Assembly (NCBI GenBank): GCA_013397695.1
Contig: VYZI01000186.1
Coordinates: 62,001 to 126,000, forward strand
Source of the DNA: Centropus unirufus
Taxonomy: Eukaryota > Chordata > Aves > Cuculiformes > Centropidae
Direction: 5' to 3'
DNA: 64,000 bases
The position numbers and the translations under genes were made by a program. Of this stretch, positions 1 through 10,930 are shown one piece after another. How positions within the stretch are numbered: position 1 is the first letter of the stretch; each line of letters begins with the position of its first letter. Under the pieces are notes generated by a model, which saw only the letters and a program-made list of their open reading frames with translations, did no database searches and was not told where the DNA came from.

Positions 1-2688
1 TTGTTATTCACTGCTAGAAATGCTTTAGAGGCACTCAAACAAGATGGCTATTATATGACCAGATTGCCTCAATTTCTAGTATGTATTTGAAGATCTTCCC
101 AAACACCAAACCTGGAAAAATCACAGCTACAAAGTAGAACATTTAGAATAAAGTAGAATGGTTAAGTAGGAAACTGATTGACATACTACGAACATCCTAG
201 AATGACCACACGCACATACGCTACAATTATAAATAGCAGTTGGAATATTTATCTGACATTAGCAGTAACACTTGTCATAGCAAGGCACAACACGATTGTT
301 ATGCAGCTTTATGCAAGATCAAGCTTCTATCCTCAACTCTGAAAGAGACTTGATTTTTGAAATAAGGTTACAGGTTATAGCTCTATTCATGAATGTGATT
401 GGAGAGCTTATCTTGGCTCTGCTAAGCCTATCAGCATTTATTTATTTCCTAAACCTTTGTGATTCAATTAACCAGACATCCATGTCACAGAAAACCATGA
501 AAGCCCAACGTTGTAGTCTTTCCAAAACACAGTGGTGTTAATGCAAAGCCCAGAAGACAGAAGAAAAAAGATGGGGGACATGACACTGGCCTGTTGTTGA
601 GAATTCTTCTTGAATTAGTGGGAGTCCTTGATTCAAATCCTGATTTCTTACATCTCTTAGGGAATTTTACTGGTGAAAAACAGTAGGGTGGGCATCTAGC
701 TTGAGCGTTGAATCATAAAACCTGCAGACAGGCTTCTTTGTGTCCAAGAAAAAATTTAAGAGCTTGCTTTTGCCAATCTAAGTATGCAGTGCCATGAGGT
801 GCATAATGTTCCGTGTTCCTGAGTGCCATATTGCATATTCCTGCAGTCCACCATGTGCTGGTATAAGCAGCTGGGGGCAGGGTGGGGGCTGTATGGCAAA
901 ACAGAAGAGGAGAAAGATACAATAGTACAGTATCACCACCCCAGGTGTTGTCTTCAGGCTGCCATGAGGCAGATGCATGCTCCGGCACCACCTCCGGAGT
1001 TTTTTTTTATAGATTAGATTCCTTGAGGGGAGGGGGTTTTAGTGCACTTGTACAGAGCCCCTTCTGGAGGTTCTGGAAATTGGGCTGCGGTCCTTCCTGA
1101 GGCAGGTCTCTGGTGATCATTCTGCCCTTGCCCACTCTACCGACAGGACTGCAGTATGACCGCATACAAGTGCAGTCGTGCCACTTCCAAGATATGGCCT
1201 TAAGTCGGCACACATAGCCTCTGCCTCGCCTCCTTCCTGCAGTTCCAGAGCCGGAAACAATTGATTTAGGGTGTACCATTTTCATCGCAGGATTAGTCTC
1301 TTAAACAGAGCAGCTAAATCTTTTTACAGCTGAAATCGTACTCCAGAAATGGGCAAAGTAAAACGCAACCTTGTCTGCAGCACTTCACTATCGGCTAATT
1401 GTCCTCTGTCCATTATTGTTGCTTTTTATGGATTTTATAACCACTACTGTAACCATAAGCTTCGGAGCTCAGTTCACAGGAATGAGGATAGTACAATATA
1501 CATACCTGAGAGCTGATGCATGTGTCCCCAGCAAAGAGCTGCAGTCAAATTTCCTTTGAGCTGTTTGTGACTGTTTTTCGGTCAGAAGTTACAAACCCCA
1601 GAGTGGAGGCACTGGAATGGGGTGCAGGCATCTGCTGTGCAAAGTCCATCTGCAGTGCAAAGTGCAGATGGAGGTCAGAGAGGTTAAACTGTTGGATGTG
1701 GCATGAAGCTGTTAGGGTGAATGCCCACACTCTAGTCTGCCAGCCCTGGAACATGAACAGCGATCTCCACCGAAGAGATACAGTGAGCAAGGAGGAGAAG
1801 CAGCACTGCAGGAATCAAGTTTAAGGCTGTTAACATCCCTAACCCTAGGCAGCAAAGGAACATTAGCTCCTAAACACTCGTTTTGTGGCGCTAGCGCTTT
1901 GACTAAGCAGTGGAAGTCACACCACTTCCTGAGACATGAAATCACCAGACTTTTCAGACTGATGAATTCATAAGAATGAGTAAAGATTGGATTTGAACGC
2001 TTAACAGTTTTTAAAACTGCAGATACTTCATTTAATTTTCCACTTTATAACATACAAATTAGTCTTTGGTAACAGCCAAATTAGCAAAACACACTTGGCT
2101 GTATATTAATTAGACCTGTTTATAATCTTTTACACATTCATCCTTTTAATCTTTTATGCTTTACTTCATATATTACTATAAATACTTCAGAAAAAAACCC
2201 CTTACCTAAATAAAGATTGGATTATGCAGTTGACAGGAAACTGTCAGTTCTGTGTTGCTCCTAAAGGCTCAGTAAAAGTGCTGCAGATAAAAATTTTAAT
2301 TTTAGGGACATTTTAATTCCTTTATATTTGTCTATGTATTAGCCTATCAACTCAACCTTCATCCTCACAGATGATCTATGATAATTTACCTTGGAATTTT
2401 TCTTGTAACAATGAATATCCAGGAGAAGTATTGTATTAGCAGCACAACACATTGTATTTATTATAAAACCAAATATACCATCAAGCATCTACTTAACAAA
2501 CAATACACATTCACACCATACCAAAGTATAACCCTAAATCTGGAGCACCCGAATACTGGAATCTACTGTGATACTGCTCCTGAATTTTAATAATTCCTCA
2601 AACACAAAGAAAAAAGAGCGACATCTTTAGGAAGTGTTAACATCCAGAAGTTGGATTCTCCCTGCCAAGTACTACTTGGCAAAATAAT
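1..2688. other. Left flank without recognised gene
   Basis: No coding exon, RNA gene or transposon is recognised. Short open frames here have no recognisable domains. A small perfect inverted repeat occurs at 1646-1671. By known vertebrate gene order MAPK10 (JNK3) should lie on this side, transcribed towards ARHGAP24, but no JNK3 coding exon was seen. Confidence 0.6.
1646..1671. repeat. Small perfect hairpin
   Basis: CCATCTGCA and TGCAGATGG are perfect reverse complements (9 bp) around an 8-base loop. The neighbouring GTGCAAAG/CTGTGCAAAG duplication suggests a small local rearrangement. Confidence 0.7.
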
Positions 2689-2689
2689 A

Positions 2690-3318
2690 TTAGATTGATG
2701 CAAAAATAATTGCCTTTTGATCTTTGTAAACATGATGTTTATTTTGGTGTAAACTTTTATTTAACTGTTTCATTGGGGGAAGAAGTAAATTCCAGTGATT
2801 TTTTTGTAGGTGTTCAAAAGGGGATGTAAAGCAGCGGAATCTGCTAGCAATGTATACCAAGCATTTGCCCAGGGAACCATTAGTAAACAAACAGCTCAAT
2901 GTTTTACCAAAAATTTCATAATGGAAACAAGTGCCTTGAAGATGAGGAAGGTTATGGACTTCCTTCTGCACTAGACCACAACCAACTGTTGTTGTTATTA
3001 TTGAAGTAGATCCACACAAAACAACTTGAGAGGCCGCAGAACTAAGCACTAACAGTTGTTTGAAATTTGCACTAAATTAGAAAATCCAAAAAGCTCAACA
3101 AATGTTCAGCTGCATGAGCTGAACAAAAATAAAAAACCTCACTGAAAACTGCTCTGCACTTGTGGTGTGCAACAAACCCAATCCAATTTTGTTTGGTGAT
3201 ACGCAAGTTGAATCATCCACTCTGACTTCTTGAATCCTGGCAAAAGCATCATAGCAGAGAAGTATTGCCAGGAAATAGACAAAGTGAACCAAGAACAATT
3301 CTCCCACGAGACACAAGG
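2690..3318 (+). mobile_element. Mariner-type DNA transposon relic (5' TIR and broken transposase)
   Basis: The left end reads TTAGATTGATGCAAAAATAA, very close to the terminal inverted repeat of Hsmar1/Galluhop-type mariners, and follows a TA, the mariner target. Plus-strand translation with stops and frameshifts gives transposase-like pieces: FKRGCKAAESASNVYQAF, GTISKQTAQCF, NVQLHELNKNK and FLNPGKSIIAEKYCQEID (about 3227-3284), which match the family's helix-turn-helix region, the ...VPHEL-x-ENQK block and the FLNPG-x-x-x-AEKYCQEID block in the right order. The coding part is interrupted by several stop codons, so it is dead. The C-terminal part and right TIR are missing; the sequence changes to CR1 at about 3320. 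Confidence 0.85.
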
Positions 3319-3324
3319 AGGTGG

Positions 3325-3950
3325 TTAGAAACCTGCTTGGCCAATTAACCATTCAAAAGTCTATGAGACCAGATGGGATCCACCCAAGGGTATTGAAGGA
3401 GCTGTCAGAAGTGCTTGCCAAACTCCTGACCATCGTATGTCAGCAGTCCTGGCTGACTGGGAAAATGCCACTTGACTGGAGGCTGGCAGATGTTACACCC
3501 ATTTACAAGAGTTGGAGGGAGGATCCAGAGAACTACAGGCCTGTCAGCCTGACCTAAGTGAAGGTCATGGAACTGGTCATCTTGAGTGCTGTCACAAAGC
3601 ACATGCAAGATAACTGGGTGATCAGGCTCAGTCAACACATGTTCACGAAAGGCAGGTCCTGCCAAACCAACTTGATCTCCTATGACAAAGTGACCCACAT
3701 ACTGGATGAGGAAAAGGTAGTGGACATAGTCTACCTGGACTTCAGTAAAGCATTTAACACAGTTTCTCACAGAATTTTGCTCCAGAAACTGGCTGCTACT
3801 GTGGTAAATGAAACTAGATCCAGCTGGAGGCCAGTCACAAGTGGTGTTCCCCAGGGTTCAGTGCTGGGTCCTGTCCTGCTCAATCTATCAACGACCTGGA
3901 TGAAGGGATTGAATGTACCCTCGGCAAGTTCACCGGCAAGTTCACATAAA
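3325..3950 (+). mobile_element. CR1 LINE fragment (reverse transcriptase, internal)
   Basis: The plus strand encodes CR1-type reverse transcriptase segments: RPDGIHPRVLKELSEVLAKL, DWRLADVTPIYK, DPENYRPVSLT, then after a stop VKVMELVIL, DIVYLDFSKAFNTVSH and SSWRPVTSGVPQGSVLGPVL. YLDFSKAF contains the first catalytic aspartate of the polymerase. A TAA interrupts the frame at 3555-3557, and about 20 codons between the KLAAT and SSWRPV blocks are deleted. The fragment breaks off at about 3945, just before the expected FADD catalytic motif, so it has neither the 5' nor the 3' end of CR1. It abuts the mariner relic. Confidence 0.9.
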
Positions 3951-6900
3951 CTATGCTATGATTCCATGATTAGTTAATTGAAAAAGTCTTAGAATTTGGG
4001 ACATTTTCCTCTGCTGATGGCTTTGGTATTCTCTTAACATTCACTTTGCTCTCACTCCCCATAAGTGACAACACACTTCAGTGAACAACATGAGGGATCC
4101 TTAAAAATACTACAGTCATGACACTGTGCCCTAATTGAACCTTTCACTTTTCTCTAGACCTCTTTTAGCTTAAGTGATCAATATAGAGTCTGAATATAGT
4201 ATTGCCAACACTGTGCACTACAGGTCTGTTTCTGGTGTTCCCCAGGATAAATCAGAATAAACAAATCTGGAAGGAAGCTGTCACCTGTTGGTCAGCCTGG
4301 GATGGAAGTCACCTGCATATGCCTGCTTGGCCGCTGGGCTTGTCTTGGAGCCTGAGAGTTATGTGCCTTTACCAAGACTGTGCTAGCATACTTACTGAGA
4401 TCAAGTACTGTATGCCAGCAGTGTTTTCCGGGGGAAGCAAAAATATGTAGCAAGAAATCAAGTACTATCTGCTGGTGCATGTGGAAATATTTATTGTTTC
4501 CATTTCCTAAGGACTAAGTTTTCACAATTAACACAATCATCAACTCCAAGATAAGCTCAAAGCTGTTGTTTTACATCACAATCATGTATTAAGGAGTCTT
4601 ATTTGATCCTGATCTTACTGAAATGGTTTGTTAGCAATTTTTATCTGTGAACACAATTACAAACTTGTGTGGAACTGATTGATTCTTTCTATGGGTATTA
4701 AGTTTGTATTCATTTTGAGGTTCTGCAGTCCTTCTATATAGCTTATGTAGGCAGTTGGCTCAATCTGAACATAATTCCTTCGTTGTCCTTGGTAATCTTG
4801 GAGACTTTCATGTATGTGTGGATTTCTTTCACAACAACCAACTGTAATAATTGCTTTTTGTACCAAAATCATAATGATGGCTTCACATACTCAGAGTATT
4901 TTGGGGTTTTTTAAAGTTGTAATCCCTACTTAAACAAAATGTCATTGGAAGTATATGAAGGATTGGCAAGGGGAAACTGGACATGGACAAAACAAACCAG
5001 CTGCATGCAAGAGGAAATAGAGGTTAACCCTGCAGACTTAACCCATTAAGGTTAATGGGTTAACCCATTAAGTGTAGTATAGGTTAAAGCAGAAAGCTAG
5101 AACTAGCACTCCACAACCACGTCATTGCCTTTGTTTTATAATCCCAGCTTCAGGCTTAAAGGATACACTGCACCACACGCAACAGCATTTTAAGCTTCAT
5201 GACCATCCAAAAAACCCCAGAATAATGTAATCAGGCAATGGCTTCTGTAGCAAAGAAGTAAACCACAAAGTTGGTATGCTCTTCGATCTCAGGCAGAAAA
5301 TTAACTACAGTATTTTCTCCAGCATAAAAAAATGTGCTGTTCTGAAGGGTTGCCATCCTGTGGCACTTTAGGAATGCTGTAGTAGTATCACTGCCCTGAT
5401 AGAATTGTTTCTACTCTCCCCAGAGTGGAAGATGTGTCCAAGACACCTTTTATGGAAATAAAATAAATACTCTTTAATTTTATTTTTTATCTGTTTACAG
5501 ATCATACAGCAGTAATCTCAGCAGACTCCTTTCCACTTCATTCTTATGAAAACCTAACACACCAGTTTTGTATATCCTTTAACATAGCATTTTATTTATT
5601 AATGTTTATTCTTGGCAATATTTTTTAGGAATTGCTGAAGAAAAATATATAGTGAACAAATGTAGATATGTATTCTGCCGCACCAGCGAACACTCCAAAT
5701 GCACACCAGAATTCTCACAGACAGCTTTTCTGAGGAAGACATCAGAATTTAAAAAGCATGGTGAGTGTCTGCCACTATTCCAGTCTATTGTGCAAAGGCA
5801 TGTAGAGCACCATCACCCACCACAGTGCTCCGAGGATGTGACGAGAGATGGGATTAACAGTGCTAAGTGTGCCTCCCCTTCTTACTCTGTCCTTCAACTT
5901 TCTGACAGCTTGATTCTTTGTGTGTGGGCTGTCCCAAATGTACACTTCTGAATGCAATGTAATCTAATCATACCCTGCAACTGGACCAGAAGGTTATTAG
6001 CTCTGGGAGGACTTTTTCTGCCAGCTGTACTGATAAACTGTAAAAGCATTGTCTCTCGTGAACCGTACACCAGGCCAAGAGGGACAATGTGCTAGAAGGG
6101 CTGAGCTCTTTACTGCTCTTCTCTGCTTGGAGCTGGCCAGTGGACTCCCATAACAGATTATTAATTTTGAGAGTGCACAGAAACACTTGTGAGAAAGAGG
6201 TGAAAGCTTCTTATTTAATTGGTACTTACTCTCTGAAGAGTCCTCTCATAGTAGGTAACACTCTCAGTTTGGCCTTACATGACTCATTACATTATGCAAA
6301 CTGGTGATGAAACTGACTTTTTCTGCTAAAGCCTCAGTTTCATTCAATCCCTCAACAGAAAGTTTCCTGAAAAAAAACCTGCCTTCATGAGACATCCAAC
6401 CATCAACAAATGCACTATGAAATCCTTACAGTTTTTTTCAGAGCCTTCAGGCTGAGCCTGCTTTGGACTTAATCTCATGAATAAGTTTTTCCCCTTTCCA
6501 CTCCCCTTTCTGCATAGATCCAGTAGCGTACCCCCTCAACTGTTGCTTCTGCCAGTGAGGTCAATTCACACACAGGCTGGACATGAAAAAGGAAACACAG
6601 CATAAAATCGGTTGTGGATCATGTGGAAATGGTATCATGCAGCTGTGAAGTTATAAATGTTAGAACAACATCATTTTGGTATTTGTTTCTGAAGAAACAC
6701 TTAAGAGTTTTGTGCTTCTAATTTAAAGAAGTAGGACAATAATAGAAACATGAAAACTACCATTAAGAACATAAACTTTACCACCACAGCCCAAACGCTG
6801 ATGAAGCCTCACAGGAGGAGAGGAGCAGGATACTTTGCATGGAATGTGATGGGAGTGGATATGTCATTGGTAATATTTTCTAAGTTCACTGTCATTGCTC

Positions 6901-8220
6901 AAGTTCTCCATCTGTCTAGATGGTTTCTGCAGAGACAATGAGGGGAAGTCTTAACCTGGATTGCAAAGCAAGGAAACTAGGATATCAGTACTCTGCTATC
7001 TAACTGGAATTTCAACACTCTAAGGAACTGACTGGAATACCTTTTCAAATTTGAAGACTAGCTTCAGATTTAGTCAAAGACAAGCTACAAACAGACATAT
7101 CTAGCCTAGACGAGCTTCCAAAAAAGCATTCAAAGATACTTTAACAGTGTGATCCTATGACTAAGCTGAATCCAAATGGCATAGTTACAGTGAACTTATC
7201 TGATATTTTATTGAGCCAGCACTGAGACCTCCATCCACCAGAGAGCTAACCCAGAGAACAGCTTTGTATAGGTTCAGCTCCAGGAAATAAACTACTGTGG
7301 TATGAGCTGAGGGACAAGAGCACTAAGAAGTAGGGTACAAGAATAGACAGCTAGAATGTGACAGCAGCACCAAGAACAAATTTAAATCTATTAAGGAATC
7401 AGAGACAAAATGAGCTGGGACAAACAGACAGAAACCTGAGCTGCTGCCCTGCTCCCAGAATAACAGAAGAGTTTCCTAGAATATACTCTGACTAAGGAAT
7501 TTTGCTTCTGTGTCCAGGAGACTAAAACATGCTTGCTAGTTTTAACATCTATAATTGTGTGGATGGTTTATGAATTCTTCCAAGACCAAGCCTTAATTTC
7601 AAAGCAGGTCAAGATCTCTCTGGTATATAAACAAAACAGAACACAGAACTCCTGATTTCTTAGCCTGGCATCAGTCAGAAGAAGCTAGATCTACTCCAGC
7701 CTAAGCCCTACATGAAATTCATGTGGGGGGCTACCTTCCCAGCATCCCTGCAAAAAGAAAATAAATTATTATCAAGATCACGCCCTAATGAAATCACTGC
7801 AGCAGCATCATTTAATCTGAATCAAGAGTATTTAATGGCAGTCCTCAAAGAGAGCAATATAAAAATGAGGAGGATCTATATACACCAAAATTTAAGATTT
7901 TCCACTGAAATAGTTTGTCTTATAAACCATATCAGAAATGGTGAATGCAAAGACCTGAAGATAAACAGAAAACCCACTCTGAACTGCATTCTTGTAGTTT
8001 GGGGGTAGACTTGGGGGTGGACCAAGAACTAACCCTTAGAAAGCAAACACTAACCAAGTGACCAGAGCTCAGAAACAGATGTGTAGAGATACTTTTTCAA
8101 ACAAATAAGAAAATCATGCAGAACATACGGATCACTGGAAGTCTCCAGTCAGTTTCTGTGAAGACCAAGGGTAATAGAAATAGAAATTTAATAGAAATTG
8201 AAATTTAACACAGAATGTAC
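3951..8220. other. Intergenic stretch without recognised gene
   Basis: No gene, transposon or RNA is recognised in this 4.3-kb AT-rich stretch apart from the palindromic repeat at 5038-5071. Open frames of up to 99 codons here have no known domains. Confidence 0.6.
5038..5071. repeat. Perfect 20-bp palindrome with an extra half-site
   Basis: Positions 5052-5071 read TTAATGGGTTAACCCATTAA, a perfect palindrome. It is preceded at 5038-5049 by another copy of the half TTAACCCATTAA, separated by GG. The block can form a hairpin or cruciform in two registers. No function is evident. Confidence 0.9.
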
Positions 8221-8507
8221 TTTCTTTTTTCCTTGGCACTATGGTGTATTGGATCGAATCCAGATTTTGTTGTAGCTTGTTTAGCAAACTTGGCTGTGTT
8301 CAGGGTCCCAGATTGGGATCTGGTTTTCCAGCTTTGAGAAGCTGTGACTCAGAGCACCTGTTTTGTGATTTTTAGCTGCGTCCAAAATTAATTCTGTATT
8401 TGGACTTACCCTGGGAGATTTATCATCCTTCAGTTTGCTACACAAATATCAAAAGAACCCTTTTTACACTCCCTTTTCAACTGGGCAAGTCAGGGTGGGC
8501 CCTAACA
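8221..8507 (+). mobile_element. ERVL-type LTR, 3' portion (5'-truncated)
   Basis: This stretch aligns by eye along its whole length with the LTR at 52430-52959, sharing landmarks such as CTTGGC.CTATG.TGTAT, TGTAGCTTGTTTAG, CTTGGCTGTGTTCA, CTGGGAGATTT and GGTGGGCCCTAACA. The LTR 3' end is placed at ...CCTAACA (8507) because a tRNA-Leu primer-binding site follows five bases later. The U3 part seen in the other copy is missing here, so the element is truncated. No internal gene is recognisable downstream. Confidence 0.8.
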
Positions 8508-8511
8508 CTAC

Positions 8512-8527
8512 TGGTGTCAGGAGTGGG
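8512..8527 (+). other. Retroviral primer-binding site, tRNA-Leu type
   Basis: TGGTGTCAGGAGTGGG is complementary to the 3' end of vertebrate leucine tRNA, including its CCA. Its place just after an LTR end identifies the neighbouring LTR as the 5' LTR of an ERVL-like element. The sequence downstream quickly loses recognisable similarity. Confidence 0.8.
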
Positions 8528-10088
8528 CTGTAGCAATATGTTATAGCCTAGGGCATCTGAAGCAGACATGGACATGAAATTAACCTCCTATTCCTCTTCA
8601 GTTTTTAACAAGTATCAGAAATAAAAGTTTATCAAGTAGATCTAATTTTTACCATTGTAGCAGCTGACAGCCTTGGAGTGGCACCTCTCCCCACTGCCCT
8701 GCTGGCCACCTTCTGCCATGGCCGTATGACTACACTTTAGGTCCTCATTCACACAAGTCTTTGAGCTGGCCTTAGGAGTTGCATGTTCCTTTAAATTTTA
8801 AGAGTAACAGAATCTGAATAACATAGGGACTGCTAGAGGAAATCAAAATGATAAAATTGTCTTCCTTTGAGTGAGAAAGCAGGACTTTCTCCACCAACAC
8901 CAGCATATAAAACATGTTCCTTCCTCTTATGTTGATGTCTCCCTGTCTGATTTTCTGTATTTTACACACTGACTGGATGTGTGCTAGCCATAGTCACAGT
9001 AATTAGTACAACAGGTCCCCTGACTGAGTACTCTGAACCTCACCAGACACAAATAATGCATCCACAAGCACCACGTGTAATGCTCGATTGCAAGTCATTA
9101 TTTCTCTGATATATAAACATCATGTTTGTGTCCTCGTATAATTCCCACATCCAATTAACATTTGTCTAATATGCATGCCATAACCAGGAACGTTCTTTGA
9201 GAACACCTCCATCATTCTGTCTCAACTAGAATTAAAAAATAATTGCAATATATTTAAGAGACACTAGAGGGAAGCCAAGATGTCTCAACAACCCTCTCTT
9301 AATAACACAGTTTGTGGTCCTAAATGCAAAGTTAAAAATGAAAGATCCTTAACATGGAGTAGAAAATACCAGTTATACTTGCTATGTGTAAAGATGCCAA
9401 ACAAATTATTACTTTGCAGCATGGCTTTGCTGTTTTGTTTTCCCTGGCACTCTGCATGTAGTTAGGCTCAGGCTGTTCCCTCTAGATGTTCCTTTAGTGA
9501 TGGTGAGAGCCTGGGAACTTTCATACTTGTAACACCAAACAGTAATCTCATAAAGCATTCCGACAGTATAACAACTTGCTAACATACACTGTAAATATGG
9601 GTAGTGAACAAATTGGTGTGTTTTCTTCTTCATTTGCTGTTTGTTACACTGATGCTCCAATAATTTGTACACTGGCACAATTTTTTTTTGCTATTTTTTT
9701 CAGCACCCATCACACTGACAAGACTATCAGGATATCTGATTCATCTCCTCTATGTGTTCCTTCACCAGTGTTACAAAACCGATTCACTTTCATCCAGAGG
9801 TAAGTCAGATGCTAATGTGGTCAGAACAACTGGTTTTGTTCCTGCTCTGAGCTGCAGTGGTCAGGCAGAGGGCTTTTTTAGTGTACCCCAAAGAGCTCTG
9901 GTCATGTATCTTCCCCTTATGTTCTCCTTTCCCCTCTCCCAACTGCTCACTCTGCCATCCGCATTTGCTCTCAAGGAAGCAGCTACTTATCCTTTTGCCT
10001 TTGTCCCTAGCCGCTGACTTAATATACTCATTTGTTTTTTATGATACGGATGTTCCCTGGGCCATCAATGCTGTTAAATTAGTAATGC
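8528..10088. other. Region past the ERVL relic, up to the putative ARHGAP24 3' end
   Basis: No gene is recognised. It holds one copy (9527-9611) of a diverged local duplication whose other copy is in the putative 3' UTR. If the ARHGAP24 transcript uses a more distal polyadenylation site, part of this is also 3' UTR. Confidence 0.5.
9527..9611. repeat. Diverged local duplication, copy A
   Basis: Shared blocks with 10478-10562 include TTGTAA, ACAGTA, TCAT.AAGC.TTC, CAACTTG.TAA, ACACTGTA.ATATG.GTAGT. By eye roughly three quarters of the positions agree over about 85 bp with one small gap. The order and orientation are the same, with copies about 950 bp apart. It is not a repeat family I recognise. 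Confidence 0.75.
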
Positions 10089-10686
10089 TTTATTTTGCCC
10101 ATAGTGTGCTGCTGTTTTTCATCCTACTGGCTTTATAGAATGATGCAAATCAGGATTAAACATTGGCACATATCTGAACATATCTGTTTATCTTAATTTT
10201 CCAGCAAGAGGGATAACAAAAAAAAAAAAAGAAAAAAAAAAACCAAAACCAAACCAAAGCCCAAAAACATGTGATATACAAAACAAACTGATGTTAACAC
10301 AATGCCAAAAATAGCTTATTATGTTAAGTGCAAGGGAGAAAAGCCTTGATATAAAGCTTGATTGCAGCAACATTTCAATTCACCAGTTTAAACACAAGAC
10401 TTGCATTAAAATATTTCTTGAGATATATCTCTTGCTCTCTAAGGTGATTTAAAAAAAGCTTATATACACATATCCAGTTGTAATACTTGACAGTAGTTTC
10501 ATGAAGCGTTCAAAGAGTACAACTTGGTAAGTACACACTGTAGATATGAGTAGTTAATGTCTGTATTTCTTCAAGGGGTTTCTAACTTTATGTTGAGTTC
10601 TAGCCTCAGACAGGTGACCAGCCACCTGGTACAGTATAACACACCCAAGCCCTTCCCCAAAGTCCCACAGGCTACAGTTCCAAAGC
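10089..10686 (-). other. Putative ARHGAP24 3' UTR with candidate polyadenylation signal
   Basis: This lies directly downstream of the stop codon. The first clear AATAAA on the minus strand is at 10089-10094 (TTTATT on the plus strand), about 595 bases after the stop. It also holds an A/C-rich run at 10217-10260 and one copy of a local duplication (10478-10562). The true 3' end may lie further left; the end is an estimate, not a measured site. Confidence 0.35.
10478..10562. repeat. Diverged local duplication, copy B
   Basis: This is the partner of 9527-9611, in the same orientation, inside the putative ARHGAP24 3' UTR. Similarity fades after the shared TTTCTTC on the right. Confidence 0.75.
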
Positions 10687-10930
10687 TCACTGGATCCAGA
10701 TGGTGTTGCTTCTTTCTGGTCTGTGAGACTCCACTGTCAGTTCTCCAAAAGTGGAGAAAAACTGCTCCATTTCCTTCTGCAACATATCATTCCTCTTCTC
10801 TGCATCTTCCTTGGCCCGCTCTGCATTGCGCATTTTGATTTCTACCATTGTGAACTTCTTCCGCTCTTGATCCAGTTCTTCATGCAGGGCCATCATTTCT
10901 GTCTCCAGGGTGAGATTTCTCTGCTCCAAG
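10687..10930 (-). CDS. ARHGAP24: ARHGAP24 last coding exon, C-terminal coiled coil and filamin-binding end
   Basis: The exon starts with one base that completes serine, then encodes 80 residues: LEQRNLTLETEMMALHEELD, QERKKFTMVEIKMRNAERAK, EDAEKRNDMLQKEMEQFFST and a tail ending SNTIWIQ, followed by TGA at 10689-10687. The charged heptad pattern (E/K rich with L, M and I at a and d positions) is a coiled coil that begins in the previous exon. In the human protein this region mediates dimerisation and the C-terminus binds filamin A. It is nearly identical to the mammalian sequence as I recall it. The acceptor is cattttTGCAG before 10930. Confidence 0.97.

Noticed and set aside
2690..3049. 119-codon minus-strand open frame
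   Set aside because: It runs antisense through the mariner relic. The homologous transposase blocks are on the plus strand.
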